Assembly: GCA_036419695.1 (NCBI GenBank)
Contig: CP143946.1
Span: 4,954,001-5,018,000, forward strand
Origin: [Clostridium] symbiosum
GTDB taxonomy: Bacteria > Bacillota > Clostridia > Lachnospirales > Lachnospiraceae
Reading direction: 5' to 3'
Length of the DNA stretch: 64,000 nt
Part shown: positions 34,751-43,558 of the stretch, piece by piece
How the letters are laid out: every line of letters begins with the position of its first letter
How positions within the stretch are numbered: the first letter of the stretch is position 1
The notes under the pieces: generated by a model
Database searches by the model: none
What the model was told of the DNA's origin: nothing
Seen by the model: only the letters and a program-made list of their open reading frames with translations
Program-made: the position numbers and the translations under genes

Positions 34751-36140
34751 ACTCCTCCTCTTTATCCTCGGGCAATCTCAGTACAATGCTTGTCCCTTTT
34801 CCGATCTCGCTGTCTATCGCTATCGTCCCGCCCGAATCCGTCACCACTTTCTTTACAAAGCTCAGGCCCAGGCCGTGAGAGCTTCTGGTGGTAAATCCCC
34901 GTTCCCAGATGAGTGACAATGTATCCTCATCGATTCCTTTTCCATTGTCGGTTATATTAAAACAGATCTCCTCTTCCCCGTCCGGGCCGGCCTTGTCCAC
35001 GATAAAATCTATGCTTCCGCCATCCTCCGCAAGGGCATAGAACGAGTTCTCAATCAGGTTGATAAGAGCCCTTGAAAACCGAATTTTATTGACTAGCAGG
35101 TATTTTTCCGGAACCCGGTTCGACACATGGACCAGGGACGAATACTCCGAAACGGAAATCTGGGCTAAGACGGAATCCAGTATTTCTTCCGTCGAAATCC
35201 TGGTCCTGTGATTCTCATAAAGAATCTCGGAAATCATCCCGCTCATCTTCTCAATGGCCGATTCCACCTGGCTTAAATATCCCGATTCCTTTGACATCTG
35301 CCTGGAATCGCAGGACATCCGCACCACGCCCACCAGCGCCTGGGCCGATGTCAGCGGAGACTTGAGATCGTGGACCAGATGGCGCATTTCCAGATACGTC
35401 CGGTTCTCCAGGACACGGAGCCTGGTATCCATGACCATCCTCTCGTTCTGGGCCTTCAGTTCATTCATCGCCCTCAGGTTATTCTCATCCCGGATCAGCA
35501 GAAAGAGAAGCACCCCCATGAACATTAAAAGGGCAAAGAATATCGCCACGGTCCCATTCATCTCGGGTTCCATCTCCAGAAACTCGGCAATAATCTTGAT
35601 GTCCTTCGACATCTCTCCCCTGCCTGTGGGAAGTCCCTTTAAACAGGGCATGATATCCAGGAACTGAAGCGCCGACAGAAACACCAGAATCAGCATGGCT
35701 TTTTTCCACAGGCTGACGTAATTATAATCATTTTTTCCCAGCAGAATCAGCAGAATAATAAGAGACAGCGCCGGTATTCCAAAATCATACTTAATTTGGT
35801 GGACCACACTGATAATCGTATAAATTAATGGGATGATGCAGAAGACAATGGCAGATTTCAGCCACTTTGTGATCTTGTGATCGCTGTCCAGCTCGATGGA
35901 TTCAGCGATAATGAACGCCCCAAAATAATGGGGAAATGCACGGATGGAGTTCAGCGCCCCAAGCTTCATTCCCGCCGTCCACAATTCCAGCTTGTCCCGT
36001 GTGACGATGGCGTCATAGGCTTTTTCCGGAATATTCCACATATTGATTGTCAGAAAATATGGCATACAGATTCCAAGCAGCAGTAAAAAACAGCCCGAAA
36101 AAAACTTCTTTTTATTGAAATACCTGACCCGAATTTTCAT
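34728..36140 (-). CDS. Membrane sensor histidine kinase
   Basis: 470 residues. Hydrophobic segments at about 13-33, 65-82, 97-113, 121-135, 148-165 and 197-217 make a multi-pass sensor with no large outside domain. The phospho-acceptor is H257 in VHDLKSPLTSA, followed by the N box (INLIENSFYAL), DNGKGI and GLGLSFVK of the ATP-binding domain. The short distance from the last helix to the H box and the lack of a PAS domain suggest sensing within the membrane. It is co-transcribed with the response regulator. Confidence 0.92.
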   Translation of the reverse strand: MKIRVRYFNKKKFFSGCFLLLLGICMPYFLTINMWNIPEKAYDAIVTRDKLELWTAGMKLGALNSIRAFPHYFGAFIIAESIELDSDHKITKWLKSAIVFCIIPLIYTIISVVHQIKYDFGIPALSLIILLILLGKNDYNYVSLWKKAMLILVFLSALQFLDIMPCLKGLPTGRGEMSKDIKIIAEFLEMEPEMNGTVAIFFALLMFMGVLLFLLIRDENNLRAMNELKAQNERMVMDTRLRVLENRTYLEMRHLVHDLKSPLTSAQALVGVVRMSCDSRQMSKESGYLSQVESAIEKMSGMISEILYENHRTRISTEEILDSVLAQISVSEYSSLVHVSNRVPEKYLLVNKIRFSRALINLIENSFYALAEDGGSIDFIVDKAGPDGEEEICFNITDNGKGIDEDTLSLIWERGFTTRSSHGLGLSFVKKVVTDSGGTIAIDSEIGKGTSIVLRLPEDKEEEYDEQQCN

Positions 36141-36316
36141 AGCTCCCCCCGTATGTGCCTGAACGTTTCAGATTTAGCAGGTCTATCATACCATATTATG
36201 GGGGAAAAATACAATATTACCTTTCTCCCCGGCTCAGCCGTATGTCTTTTCATTGCGGACAATTCGATGGAAATTACAATGTTTTTAACCGGACCGTCCG
36301 CCGCCTCCCAACAACA

Positions 36317-36348
36317 ACGAAAAGCACGCTTCGCGAACTTTTCATTGC
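36317..36348 (-). repeat. Short palindromic repeat, copy 2 (CGCTYCGCG apex)
   Basis: Second copy of the element at 624-660: arms CAA-C-GAAAAG and CTTTTC-A-TTG, apex CGCTTCGCG (36327-36335), then the shared TCAATAAAAA. It sits right behind the terminator of the diguanylate cyclase gene and before the kinase gene. Confidence 0.6.
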
Positions 36349-36353
36349 CACTC

Positions 36354-36397
36354 AATAAAAAAGGGAGCCTTAAGTCTTTCAGACCTCCCGGCTCCCT
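36354..36397 (-). terminator. Terminator overlapping the end of the diguanylate cyclase gene
   Basis: On the minus strand AGGGAGCC (inside the last codons of the gene) pairs with GGCTCCCT, followed by TTTTTTATTG. Confidence 0.85.
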
Positions 36398-38037
36398 GCT
36401 TTTTCTGAATATTCCAATATTACATGGCCATGCTTTCCGCCATTTTTCATCTGATACATTGCATGATCCGCCATATCCATCAGTTTCTCACATGTCAGTT
36501 CCACGGCATCATATACCGAAAAATCAACGGTTACGGCGCCGATACAGCAATAAACCGGCAGATGCACTCCGCTGCCGCGCAGCACAAACCGTTCCGCCGC
36601 CGTTTTCTCTACCTGCACCAGCCGCTCTTCCATCTCCGCCCTATCCCCGGGGCTTTCTATCAGGATTACGAACTCATCGCCTCCAACCCTCCCTACCGTT
36701 CCATTTGTCTCTCTCTCAAGGACAGATGCGAGGAACATCAGAGCCTGATCTCCGACATTGTGTCCGTAATTATTGTTAAAGTCCTTAAAGTCGTCAATAT
36801 CCACAAACAGTACCGCCAGTCCTGTATGTGCGTTTCTGTGGCGCTCAACTGCTTCCCGGATAGACTGGCTGATCCGTTCCCGGTTAAAGACTTTTGTCAG
36901 GGCATCCCGCCCGGCGCGCTCCTGAAGAAGGCGCTGCTGCTGCATCTTGTAGAGATTTTCCGTCTCTATAAATTCCAGCAGACCGTTGACCTCTGCTGCC
37001 AGCGCTCCCAGTTCATCCTTCTTTCCAACCTCGACGCGCGGGGAATAATCCTGTCTTTCCCGGATGGAATTCAATGTGTCGGAAATATTTTTTATCGGAT
37101 GGATAATCCGGTGTGATGCAAACCAGCCAATTCCCGCCGCCAGCATAAACCAGAGCAGCAGAATAAAGCAAATCATCATATAGTAAACCGTTTTCTGGCT
37201 CTGGTAGGCGCTTAAATTGACCGACAGCATAACACGCCAGTTCGTATATTCCAGGTTGGAATAATAAGTAATATAATCCGTTCCGCCAACCTTATAACGG
37301 AAACTGCCCTGAGGATGCAGCGTAAAATCAATTGAGCCGTATTTTGCGGTGTAGTTTTTCCGTTCCGCCTCCGTCGTGACAAAGGAATCCCGGTTTTCAT
37401 CGGAAGTACCCGCACTGATAATCTTTCCCTTCCCATCCAGCAGGTAAAAGGTGGATTCGTTCCACAACTCTGCCCGTTCCCTGATGGTTTTATAGAAATC
37501 GATACATAGTTCCGCCAGAACATAGCCTAATACTTCTTCCCCGTCTTCAATTTTTGCTATCGCGACCAGAGTCTTATTTCCTTCTTCATCCAGCATCGTA
37601 TCAGAAATGTAAAACGTTTTATCTCCCATCATTTCTATCAGGGGATCAATCCCATCATTGGCAAATACATCATGCTGTTCACCGCATGCAGCCACGCGGC
37701 GGTCTTTATCAATGATCGCAATTGCGTCCAGATATCCCATTGTCTGGACACGGGCCTCCAGCATATTATCCAGATATCCCTGCATTTCATCATTAAGCTG
37801 GCCGCGCATGGCCGCCCTCGACATATTCATGTTTCCCATGATGGTCAGATAATCTCTCTGCTGTTCGCAAAAGTCCGTCATCTCCGCTACCTGGGCATTG
37901 GCCACAACCTGAAGGCTGTCGGTAATTACTTTTTCCATTTTATTGGAAAACAGATAGGCAACCAGGAGCATAAAAAGTAAAAAAGGAGGAACAACGAGTG
38001 CGAAAAACAACCGGCACATGGAATTGCGAATGCTCAT
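36379..38037 (-). CDS. Membrane-bound diguanylate cyclase
   Basis: Makes the second messenger c-di-GMP from GTP. The 552-residue protein has an N-terminal helix (FFALVVPPFLLFMLLVAYLF), an extracellular sensor region of about 240 residues of Cache type, a second helix (MICFILLLWFMLAAGIGWFA), a HAMP-like linker and a GGDEF domain. The catalytic GRVGGDEFVIL is intact. RETN stands where an RxxD inhibitory site would be, so product inhibition is probably lost. The ATG at 38035-38037 with GAGG before it is preferred to an upstream in-frame start. Confidence 0.9.
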   Translation of the reverse strand: MSIRNSMCRLFFALVVPPFLLFMLLVAYLFSNKMEKVITDSLQVVANAQVAEMTDFCEQQRDYLTIMGNMNMSRAAMRGQLNDEMQGYLDNMLEARVQTMGYLDAIAIIDKDRRVAACGEQHDVFANDGIDPLIEMMGDKTFYISDTMLDEEGNKTLVAIAKIEDGEEVLGYVLAELCIDFYKTIRERAELWNESTFYLLDGKGKIISAGTSDENRDSFVTTEAERKNYTAKYGSIDFTLHPQGSFRYKVGGTDYITYYSNLEYTNWRVMLSVNLSAYQSQKTVYYMMICFILLLWFMLAAGIGWFASHRIIHPIKNISDTLNSIRERQDYSPRVEVGKKDELGALAAEVNGLLEFIETENLYKMQQQRLLQERAGRDALTKVFNRERISQSIREAVERHRNAHTGLAVLFVDIDDFKDFNNNYGHNVGDQALMFLASVLERETNGTVGRVGGDEFVILIESPGDRAEMEERLVQVEKTAAERFVLRGSGVHLPVYCCIGAVTVDFSVYDAVELTCEKLMDMADHAMYQMKNGGKHGHVILEYSEKAGSREV

Positions 38038-38093
38038 ATGTAATACCTCATAAAAACAAAATACAGTCTTATGTTTTTGTAAAAAGGCAGACA

Positions 38094-38133
38094 CGGCCGG
38101 CATCTGTATCCTCTATCCTACAGATACCGGCCG
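38094..38133 (-). terminator. Terminator of the V-type ATPase operon
   Basis: On the minus strand CGGCCGGTATCTGTA pairs with TACAGATGCCGGCCG (one mismatch), followed after a few bases by CCTTTTT. Confidence 0.75.
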
Positions 38134-38156
38134 GCCTCAATTTCTTATTTACTTAT

Positions 38157-38831
38157 CTACTCTGCTGCAGCTGCCTGCTTTTCCTTGTAATGATGAGCCT
38201 CTTCAAGCATCATATCCTTCACCTTCATCAGACGGATCTGGGTACTTCTCTCGTTCTCATCCAGCTTCATCGTAATATACTTGATGTTCTTCTTTGTCTC
38301 CGGGATGATGACATGTTCCAGGGCGTTTACACGCCTTCTGGTTTTCTCGATCTCGGCGGCCATGAGCTGGCAGGCCTTCTCGGTCTCGGACAGCTTCAGC
38401 ATATCCGGCAGGATATCCGCCAGGGATTTGACGGCGCCGTCCAGGTCGCCCGAAGTAAAGGCAAATCCGTAAGAATAAATATCATTCTCATCTGCCGTTC
38501 TCGTCTTATATTCAAACTCCGGGATATCGACGCTCATGACGTTCTTCTTTCCGGTCTCCAGATATACCTCCTGCTTAGGCGCAATCAGGGCGGCATTCAG
38601 CGCCTGCTCAGACATTCCCGCCTTTGCAATGACGAAATTCTTGTTGGCGCTTCTGATCCCATCTTCCACCTTGAGGCGCAGGGCCATGTTCTCCCTTGCC
38701 AGATCCAGAAACTGCCGCATCAGCTCATCTCGTTTATCCTTCAGAAGCTTATGGCCTCTCGTGGCTGTCACCAGTTTTTTCTTGAGCCTTGTAAGCTCCA
38801 TCCTGGTTGGGTTCACCTGTGTAGATGCCAC
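38157..38831 (-). CDS. ntpD: V-type ATP synthase subunit D (central stalk)
   Basis: Forms the rotating central shaft between the A/B head and the membrane ring. 224 residues, mostly two long coiled-coil helices. The frame opens a little earlier, but the GTG at 38829-38831 lies eight bases behind AAGGAGG and gives the family-typical start (M)ASTQVNPTRMELTRLKK. The 125-bp gap to ntpB holds a 13-bp perfect hairpin ending at this ribosome site, so translation of D may be tuned separately. Confidence 0.95.
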   Translation of the reverse strand: MASTQVNPTRMELTRLKKKLVTATRGHKLLKDKRDELMRQFLDLARENMALRLKVEDGIRSANKNFVIAKAGMSEQALNAALIAPKQEVYLETGKKNVMSVDIPEFEYKTRTADENDIYSYGFAFTSGDLDGAVKSLADILPDMLKLSETEKACQLMAAEIEKTRRRVNALEHVIIPETKKNIKYITMKLDENERSTQIRLMKVKDMMLEEAHHYKEKQAAAAE

Positions 38832-38843
38832 GGCAATCACCTC

Positions 38844-38914
38844 CTTCTGTTACTGTTCGCTCCGCGTACAGTAACAGAAGGACGCTTCGCGGAATATTCT
38901 CTGCGGACAGTAAC
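38844..38914 (-). promoter_or_regulatory. Hairpin with alternative pairing before ntpD
   Basis: CTTCTGTTACTGT (38844-38856) pairs perfectly with ACAGTAACAGAAG (38868-38880) around CGCTCCGCG. A second ACAGTAAC at 38907-38914 can pair with the same arm. In the mRNA this means two upstream GTTACTGT copies compete for the one ACAGTAAC that abuts the ntpD ribosome site. Another CGCTTCGCG lies at 38883-38891. Confidence 0.65.
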
Positions 38915-38956
38915 TAACTATTCTATTGTTCGTCCCTACTCTTTGGTCTTCAGTCT

Positions 38957-40330
38957 TTAGTCTTTCCCATAGTAGAGATCCAGGAATTTGTCATCGATAC
39001 GTTTCAGCTCCGCCCTCGGAAGAATGGAAAGGAGTTTCCAGCCAATCTTCAGTGTCTCTTCAATATCGCGGTTTGCCGTGTAGCCCTGGGAAACGTATTC
39101 TTTCTCAAAGGCGTCCGCAAATTTGGCGTAAATCAGGTCGATATCGGAAAGCGCAGCCTCGCCCAGGATTACCATCAGCTCTTTTGCCTCTTTGCCTCGG
39201 GCATAAGCGGCAAACAACTGGTTCATCGTGTTGGAATGGTCGGCTCTCGTCTTACCCTCGCCGATACCTTTATCTTTTAATCGTGACAGGGACGGCAGTA
39301 CATCGATTGGAGGTGTAATACCTTTTCTGTAAAGTTCACGGCTCAGAATGATCTGGCCCTCGGTAATATATCCGGTAAGGTCGGGGATCGGGTGAGTCTT
39401 ATCATCCTCAGGCATGCTCAGGATCGGAATCATCGTGATGGAACCCGATTTGCCCTTCTGACGTCCTGCTCTCTCGTAGAGGGAAGCAAGGTCGGTGTAC
39501 ATGTAGCCCGGATAGCCACGGCGTCCCGGAACCTCTTTACGGGCTGCGGAAACCTCACGCAGGGCGTCTGCGTAGTTTGTGATATCGGTCAGGATTACAA
39601 GTACATGCATATCTTTTTCAAATGCCAGGTACTCGGCTGCAGTCAGGGCCATTCGCGGTGTTGCGATACGCTCTACGGCCGGGTCGTTTGCCAGGTTGAC
39701 GAAAAGTACAGTCCTGTCAATCGCGCCTGTCTCTTTAAAGCTCTCAATAAAGAAGTTGGATTCCTCGAAGGTGATACCCATAGCGGCGAACACTACGGCG
39801 AACTGCTCATCAGTTCCGCGCACTCTTGCCTGCCTTGCGATCTGAGCCGCCAGATTGGCATGAGGAAGGCCGGATGCCGAGAAAATAGGCAGTTTCTGGC
39901 CGCGGACCAGGGTATTCAGTCCATCAATAGCCGAGATACCGGTCTGGATAAACTCTTCCGGGTAGCTTCTGGCCGCCGGGTTCATCGGCAGTCCGTTAAT
40001 GTCTCTTCTCTCCTCCGGCAGGATATCGGGGCCTCCGTCGATCGGACGGCCCAGGCCGTCGAATACACGGCCCAGCATATCTTCCGATACGCCCAGCTCC
40101 ATCGTTCTTCCAAGGAACCGCACCTTGCTGTTGGAAAGGTTAATACCGGTTGAGTTCTCGAATAACTGTACAAGAGCGTCGCTTCCGTTGATCTCCAGCA
40201 CCTTGCAGCGCCTTGTCTCGCCGCTTGCCAGCTCAATCTCTCCCAGTTCATCATAAGTAACATTCTCAACGCCGCGCACCAGCATCAGAGGACCGGCTAC
40301 TTCCTGTATGGTTCTATACTCTTTTGGCAT
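38957..40330 (-). CDS. ntpB: V-type ATP synthase subunit B
   Basis: The non-catalytic head subunit, 457 residues, normal length. It lacks a P-loop and has the B-type stretch PIFSASGLPHANLAAQIARQ instead, then VFAAMGITFEESNFF. Its arginine and neighbouring residues complete the catalytic sites of subunit A. The start directly follows the ntpA stop (no gap), so translation is coupled. Confidence 0.97.
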   Translation of the reverse strand: MPKEYRTIQEVAGPLMLVRGVENVTYDELGEIELASGETRRCKVLEINGSDALVQLFENSTGINLSNSKVRFLGRTMELGVSEDMLGRVFDGLGRPIDGGPDILPEERRDINGLPMNPAARSYPEEFIQTGISAIDGLNTLVRGQKLPIFSASGLPHANLAAQIARQARVRGTDEQFAVVFAAMGITFEESNFFIESFKETGAIDRTVLFVNLANDPAVERIATPRMALTAAEYLAFEKDMHVLVILTDITNYADALREVSAARKEVPGRRGYPGYMYTDLASLYERAGRQKGKSGSITMIPILSMPEDDKTHPIPDLTGYITEGQIILSRELYRKGITPPIDVLPSLSRLKDKGIGEGKTRADHSNTMNQLFAAYARGKEAKELMVILGEAALSDIDLIYAKFADAFEKEYVSQGYTANRDIEETLKIGWKLLSILPRAELKRIDDKFLDLYYGKD

Positions 40331-42100
40331 TTAGAAGTCCTCCTTTCCTAATACATCGGCAATTTCTTTTGCCAGTTCATCTAAAACTTTCTTGTATTCT
40401 GTCTCTATATTGTCTTCCGTCGTATATTTAAATCGTCCAATCTGCTCCCTGACGGCCATCTTGATGAGTCCGTTTGCCGAAGCACCGGCGTTTAACGCTT
40501 TCTGGGATTCCTCATAGAAAGCCATAACCAGCTTCATCATCAGGAACTGCTTGCGCAGGGAAGTATAGGTGTCAATCTCATGGAATGAGTTCTGGTGCAG
40601 GAAGTCCTCACGGATAGAACGGGCCGCCTCCATCTTAAGCCGGTCGGAAGGGGAAAGTGCATCCATACCAACCATCTTAACGATCTCATCCAGCTCCGAC
40701 TCCTCCTGTAACAGGCTCATCATCTTCTGGCGGTTTTCCATCCACTCGCTGTCTACGTGCTCGTCAAACCATTTGCCCATGCTGTCCACGTAAAGTGAAT
40801 AGCTTGTCAGCCAGTTGATGGCCGGGAAATGACGTTTTGCAGCCAGGGAAGAATCCAGTCCCCAGAATACCTTTACAATACGCAGTGTCGCCTGGGATAC
40901 CGGCTCGGAAATATCACCGCCTGGCGGGGATACGGCTCCGATCGCGGACAGGGCGCCTTCTCTTCCGTCCTTGCCGAGACATACCACATGGCCGGCACGC
41001 TCATAGAACTGGGCCAGACGGCTTCCCAGATAAGCAGGGTAGCCTTCCTCACCCGGCATCTCCTCCAGACGTCCCGACATCTCACGGAGGGCCTCAGCCC
41101 ATCTGGATGTGGAGTCTGCCATCAGCGCCACGGAAAAGCCCATGTCACGGAAGTACTCTGCAATTGTAATACCGGTATAGATGGACGCCTCACGGGCCGC
41201 AACCGGCATATCGGAAGTGTTGGCAATCAGAACAGTACGCTCCATCAGGGAGTGGCCGGTCTTCGGATCTTTCAGTTCCGGGAACTCATTCAGAACGTCG
41301 GTCATCTCGTTTCCACGCTCGCCGCAGCCGATATAAACCACGATATCCGCCTCGGCCCATTTAGCAAGCTGATGCTGGATAACGGTCTTTCCGCTTCCGA
41401 ACGGTCCGGGAACGGCTGCAACGCCGCCCTTGGCGATTGGGAAGAAAGAGTCTACAACACGCTGTCCTGTCACAAGCGGAGTCTCCGGCGGAAGCTTTCT
41501 CAGATAAGGACGTCCCTTGCGGACCGGCCATTTCTGCATCATGGTAAGCTCTTTGTCACCCTCATCCGTGGTAACGACAGCCACAACCTCTTCCACGGTG
41601 AACTCACCGCCCTTAATCTCTTTTATCGTGCCCTTAATTCCGTAAGGTACCATAATCTTCTGAACTACTACAATACTTTCCTGCACGGTTCCGATGATAT
41701 CACCGGCCTCAACCTCATCACCGGCCTTGGCCGTGGGAACAAACTCCCATTTCTTCTCGCGGTTCAGGGAAGGAACTTCAACACCTCTTTTCAGGTTATT
41801 GCTCCCCGTCACTTTCATGATCTCATCCAGAGGCCTCTGGATACCGTCGTAAATACTGGCAATGAGTCCCGGCCCCAGCTCTACGGAAAGCGGCACATCG
41901 ATCGACTCTACCGGCTCTCCCGGCCCCAGTCCGGATGTCTCCTCATATACCTGAACGGAGGCCTCATCTCCGTGCATCTCAATAATCTCACCGATCAGAC
42001 GCTGGTTGCTTACGCGGACCACGTCAAACATATTGGCATCTCTCATCCCCTGTGCAATAACCAGAGGGCCTGCCACTTTTTTAATCGTACCTTTGCTCAT
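40331..42100 (-). CDS. ntpA: V-type ATP synthase subunit A (catalytic)
   Basis: The ATP-hydrolysing head subunit, 589 residues. The Walker A motif GPFGSGKTVIQHQL is present, followed by YIGCGERGNEMTDVL and DSTSRWAEALREMSGRLEEM. The non-homologous region typical of V-type A subunits (about residues 110-200) is also present. Central member of the ntpHIKECFABD operon. Confidence 0.98.
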   Translation of the reverse strand: MSKGTIKKVAGPLVIAQGMRDANMFDVVRVSNQRLIGEIIEMHGDEASVQVYEETSGLGPGEPVESIDVPLSVELGPGLIASIYDGIQRPLDEIMKVTGSNNLKRGVEVPSLNREKKWEFVPTAKAGDEVEAGDIIGTVQESIVVVQKIMVPYGIKGTIKEIKGGEFTVEEVVAVVTTDEGDKELTMMQKWPVRKGRPYLRKLPPETPLVTGQRVVDSFFPIAKGGVAAVPGPFGSGKTVIQHQLAKWAEADIVVYIGCGERGNEMTDVLNEFPELKDPKTGHSLMERTVLIANTSDMPVAAREASIYTGITIAEYFRDMGFSVALMADSTSRWAEALREMSGRLEEMPGEEGYPAYLGSRLAQFYERAGHVVCLGKDGREGALSAIGAVSPPGGDISEPVSQATLRIVKVFWGLDSSLAAKRHFPAINWLTSYSLYVDSMGKWFDEHVDSEWMENRQKMMSLLQEESELDEIVKMVGMDALSPSDRLKMEAARSIREDFLHQNSFHEIDTYTSLRKQFLMMKLVMAFYEESQKALNAGASANGLIKMAVREQIGRFKYTTEDNIETEYKKVLDELAKEIADVLGKEDF

Positions 42101-42173
42101 TGGAAGGTCACACCCACCTTTCTTAACAATATGGCCGCCGCGGCGTTCCCGCCGGACAGCTTCCCCGGTCCCG

Positions 42174-42497
42174 CTACTGGTTTCCTCCGAAAAGGATATC
42201 AGAACCGACCGCCTGCTCCACTGATTTCTTAACGCCTTCCACGCCCTTTCCCGTATTACCGGAAATTCCCGGTATCAGGATGATGGAAGGAAGCAGGTTT
42301 TCTTTATATTTCGCTATGGCGCGGCCAATTCCGGCCGCCACGGCTTCCGTTATATAGATGACTGCATATTCACTGCCGGCAAGCTTGTGAAGCATTTTTT
42401 CAGCATCCTCCTGGCCGGATACAGAAAATGTATCCAGTCCGAGCGCCGCAAAGCCGTAAATACTGTCGTAGTCGCCCATCACTGCTGCTTTATACAT
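42174..42497 (-). CDS. ntpF: V-type ATP synthase subunit F
   Basis: Small central-stalk subunit, 107 residues, with a CheY-like alpha/beta fold (MYKAAVMGDYDSIYGFAALG, EYAVIYITEAVA, PSIILIPGISG). It is named NtpG in some species. It overlaps ntpC by 8 bp and lies 73 bp before ntpA. Confidence 0.93.
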   Translation of the reverse strand: MYKAAVMGDYDSIYGFAALGLDTFSVSGQEDAEKMLHKLAGSEYAVIYITEAVAAGIGRAIAKYKENLLPSIILIPGISGNTGKGVEGVKKSVEQAVGSDILFGGNQ

Positions 42498-43467
42498 ACA
42501 TTTCCCTTATCCTTTCCCGGATCTGCTCCTCAGGAAGCTCATTCAGCCTGGCCGTCAGAATAATCCTGACTGTCTTTATCTCATTCTCCCTGGCCAGCAC
42601 GTAGGCTACCAGAGGTCCTGCTGAAAATGAATTATACTTTTGCGGTTTGATCGCCTCCATGAGCTGGTTGTCACACCAGCGCTCGAAAGCCGACGGCGAT
42701 TCACGCAGCGCCTCGGCGCCGCCTGCATATGCAGTACCTTCCAGATATTCGCAGATGGCGTCCATGCCGGAGAGCGCCGCCGAACTGAGGCGGGTAACGC
42801 TCAGGCTGGCACAGGGAGCCATTGCCCGTTTTATAAATTCAAGTGATTTTGCGGTTTTCTGTGAGCGGACGGCGATCTTGATGTCGGCAACCGCTACGGT
42901 GGATTCGGCATAGGCCCTGATGACCGGGTCCTTAGATTTCTCCCCCTCCGCATAGATTGCTTCCAGAGCCGCCCTGTCTACGATGATATCGCAGAGCTGT
43001 CCGTCCCTCGTGTGCAGGAATGTCTCATAGGCTTCCTCCGCCGCCGGCCTCATATTGGCCGGAAGCGCCTGCCAGTCACGTTCCGCCACGATGCGGGCCA
43101 TCTCCCTGCCGTTCACGGCACAGTTGTCAAAATAGATGTTCCCATGGTGATCCGAAGTGACCGTTTCCTTGATTGCCGCCTTGAGATTGTGGAAGAGATT
43201 CTCGTAGGACAGGACATTTAAAATGCCCGCGTCCTCCTTCTTCAGAAGCTCTCTGACCACATTCCACGTTTTTTCCCTCTCCTTTGCCAGGATCGCTTCC
43301 GCGTCCTGGGACGTATCCTGATCGCCCCAGCCCCTTTCTACAAGAAACTGCAGGCAGCTCTCATACGTTTTCAGGGCCATCAGCTGATCCAGCGTGGAGG
43401 CGGAAAAAAGCGACAGTTCCATCGCACGGATTCGTGCAACCGCATAGGCATATTTTGTATCAGACAT
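42490..43467 (-). CDS. ntpC: V-type ATP synthase subunit C (V0D/AC39 family)
   Basis: The funnel-shaped helical socket that couples the central stalk to the K ring, 325 residues. The start is MSDTKYAYAVARIRAMELSL, typical of the family, behind AAGGAGG. The end overlaps ntpF by 8 bp, indicating coupled translation. Confidence 0.94.
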   Translation of the reverse strand: MSDTKYAYAVARIRAMELSLFSASTLDQLMALKTYESCLQFLVERGWGDQDTSQDAEAILAKEREKTWNVVRELLKKEDAGILNVLSYENLFHNLKAAIKETVTSDHHGNIYFDNCAVNGREMARIVAERDWQALPANMRPAAEEAYETFLHTRDGQLCDIIVDRAALEAIYAEGEKSKDPVIRAYAESTVAVADIKIAVRSQKTAKSLEFIKRAMAPCASLSVTRLSSAALSGMDAICEYLEGTAYAGGAEALRESPSAFERWCDNQLMEAIKPQKYNSFSAGPLVAYVLARENEIKTVRIILTARLNELPEEQIRERIREMYV

Positions 43468-43487
43468 ATGATCCTCCTTCTCGGTAA

Positions 43488-43546
43488 TAACTGTTCCGTA
43501 CCTTCATGCGTTACCGTTTTGCGGTATCCTGCCGTCCGGACAGTTA
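43488..43546 (-). promoter_or_regulatory. Nested hairpin between ntpE and ntpC
   Basis: TAACTGTTCCG (43488-43498) pairs with CGGACAGTTA (43537-43546) with one bulge, and TACCG/CGGTA makes an inner hairpin. GGACAGTTAC resembles GGACAGTAAC of the hairpin before ntpD. It ends 9 bp before the ntpC ribosome site, so it may set the E:C expression ratio. Confidence 0.55.
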
Positions 43547-43558
43547 CGCGGTTACACT

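Noticed and set aside
38941..38965. GTCTTCAGTC-like sequence at the end of ntpB, similar to the closing helix of the 56-kb element
   Set aside because: Only about 10 bases match, no partner arm or core motif lies near, and it overlaps the ntpB stop codon.
40829..42232. 467-codon frame opposite ntpA
   Set aside because: Antisense to a fully conserved V-ATPase catalytic subunit, with no ribosome site or recognisable domain.
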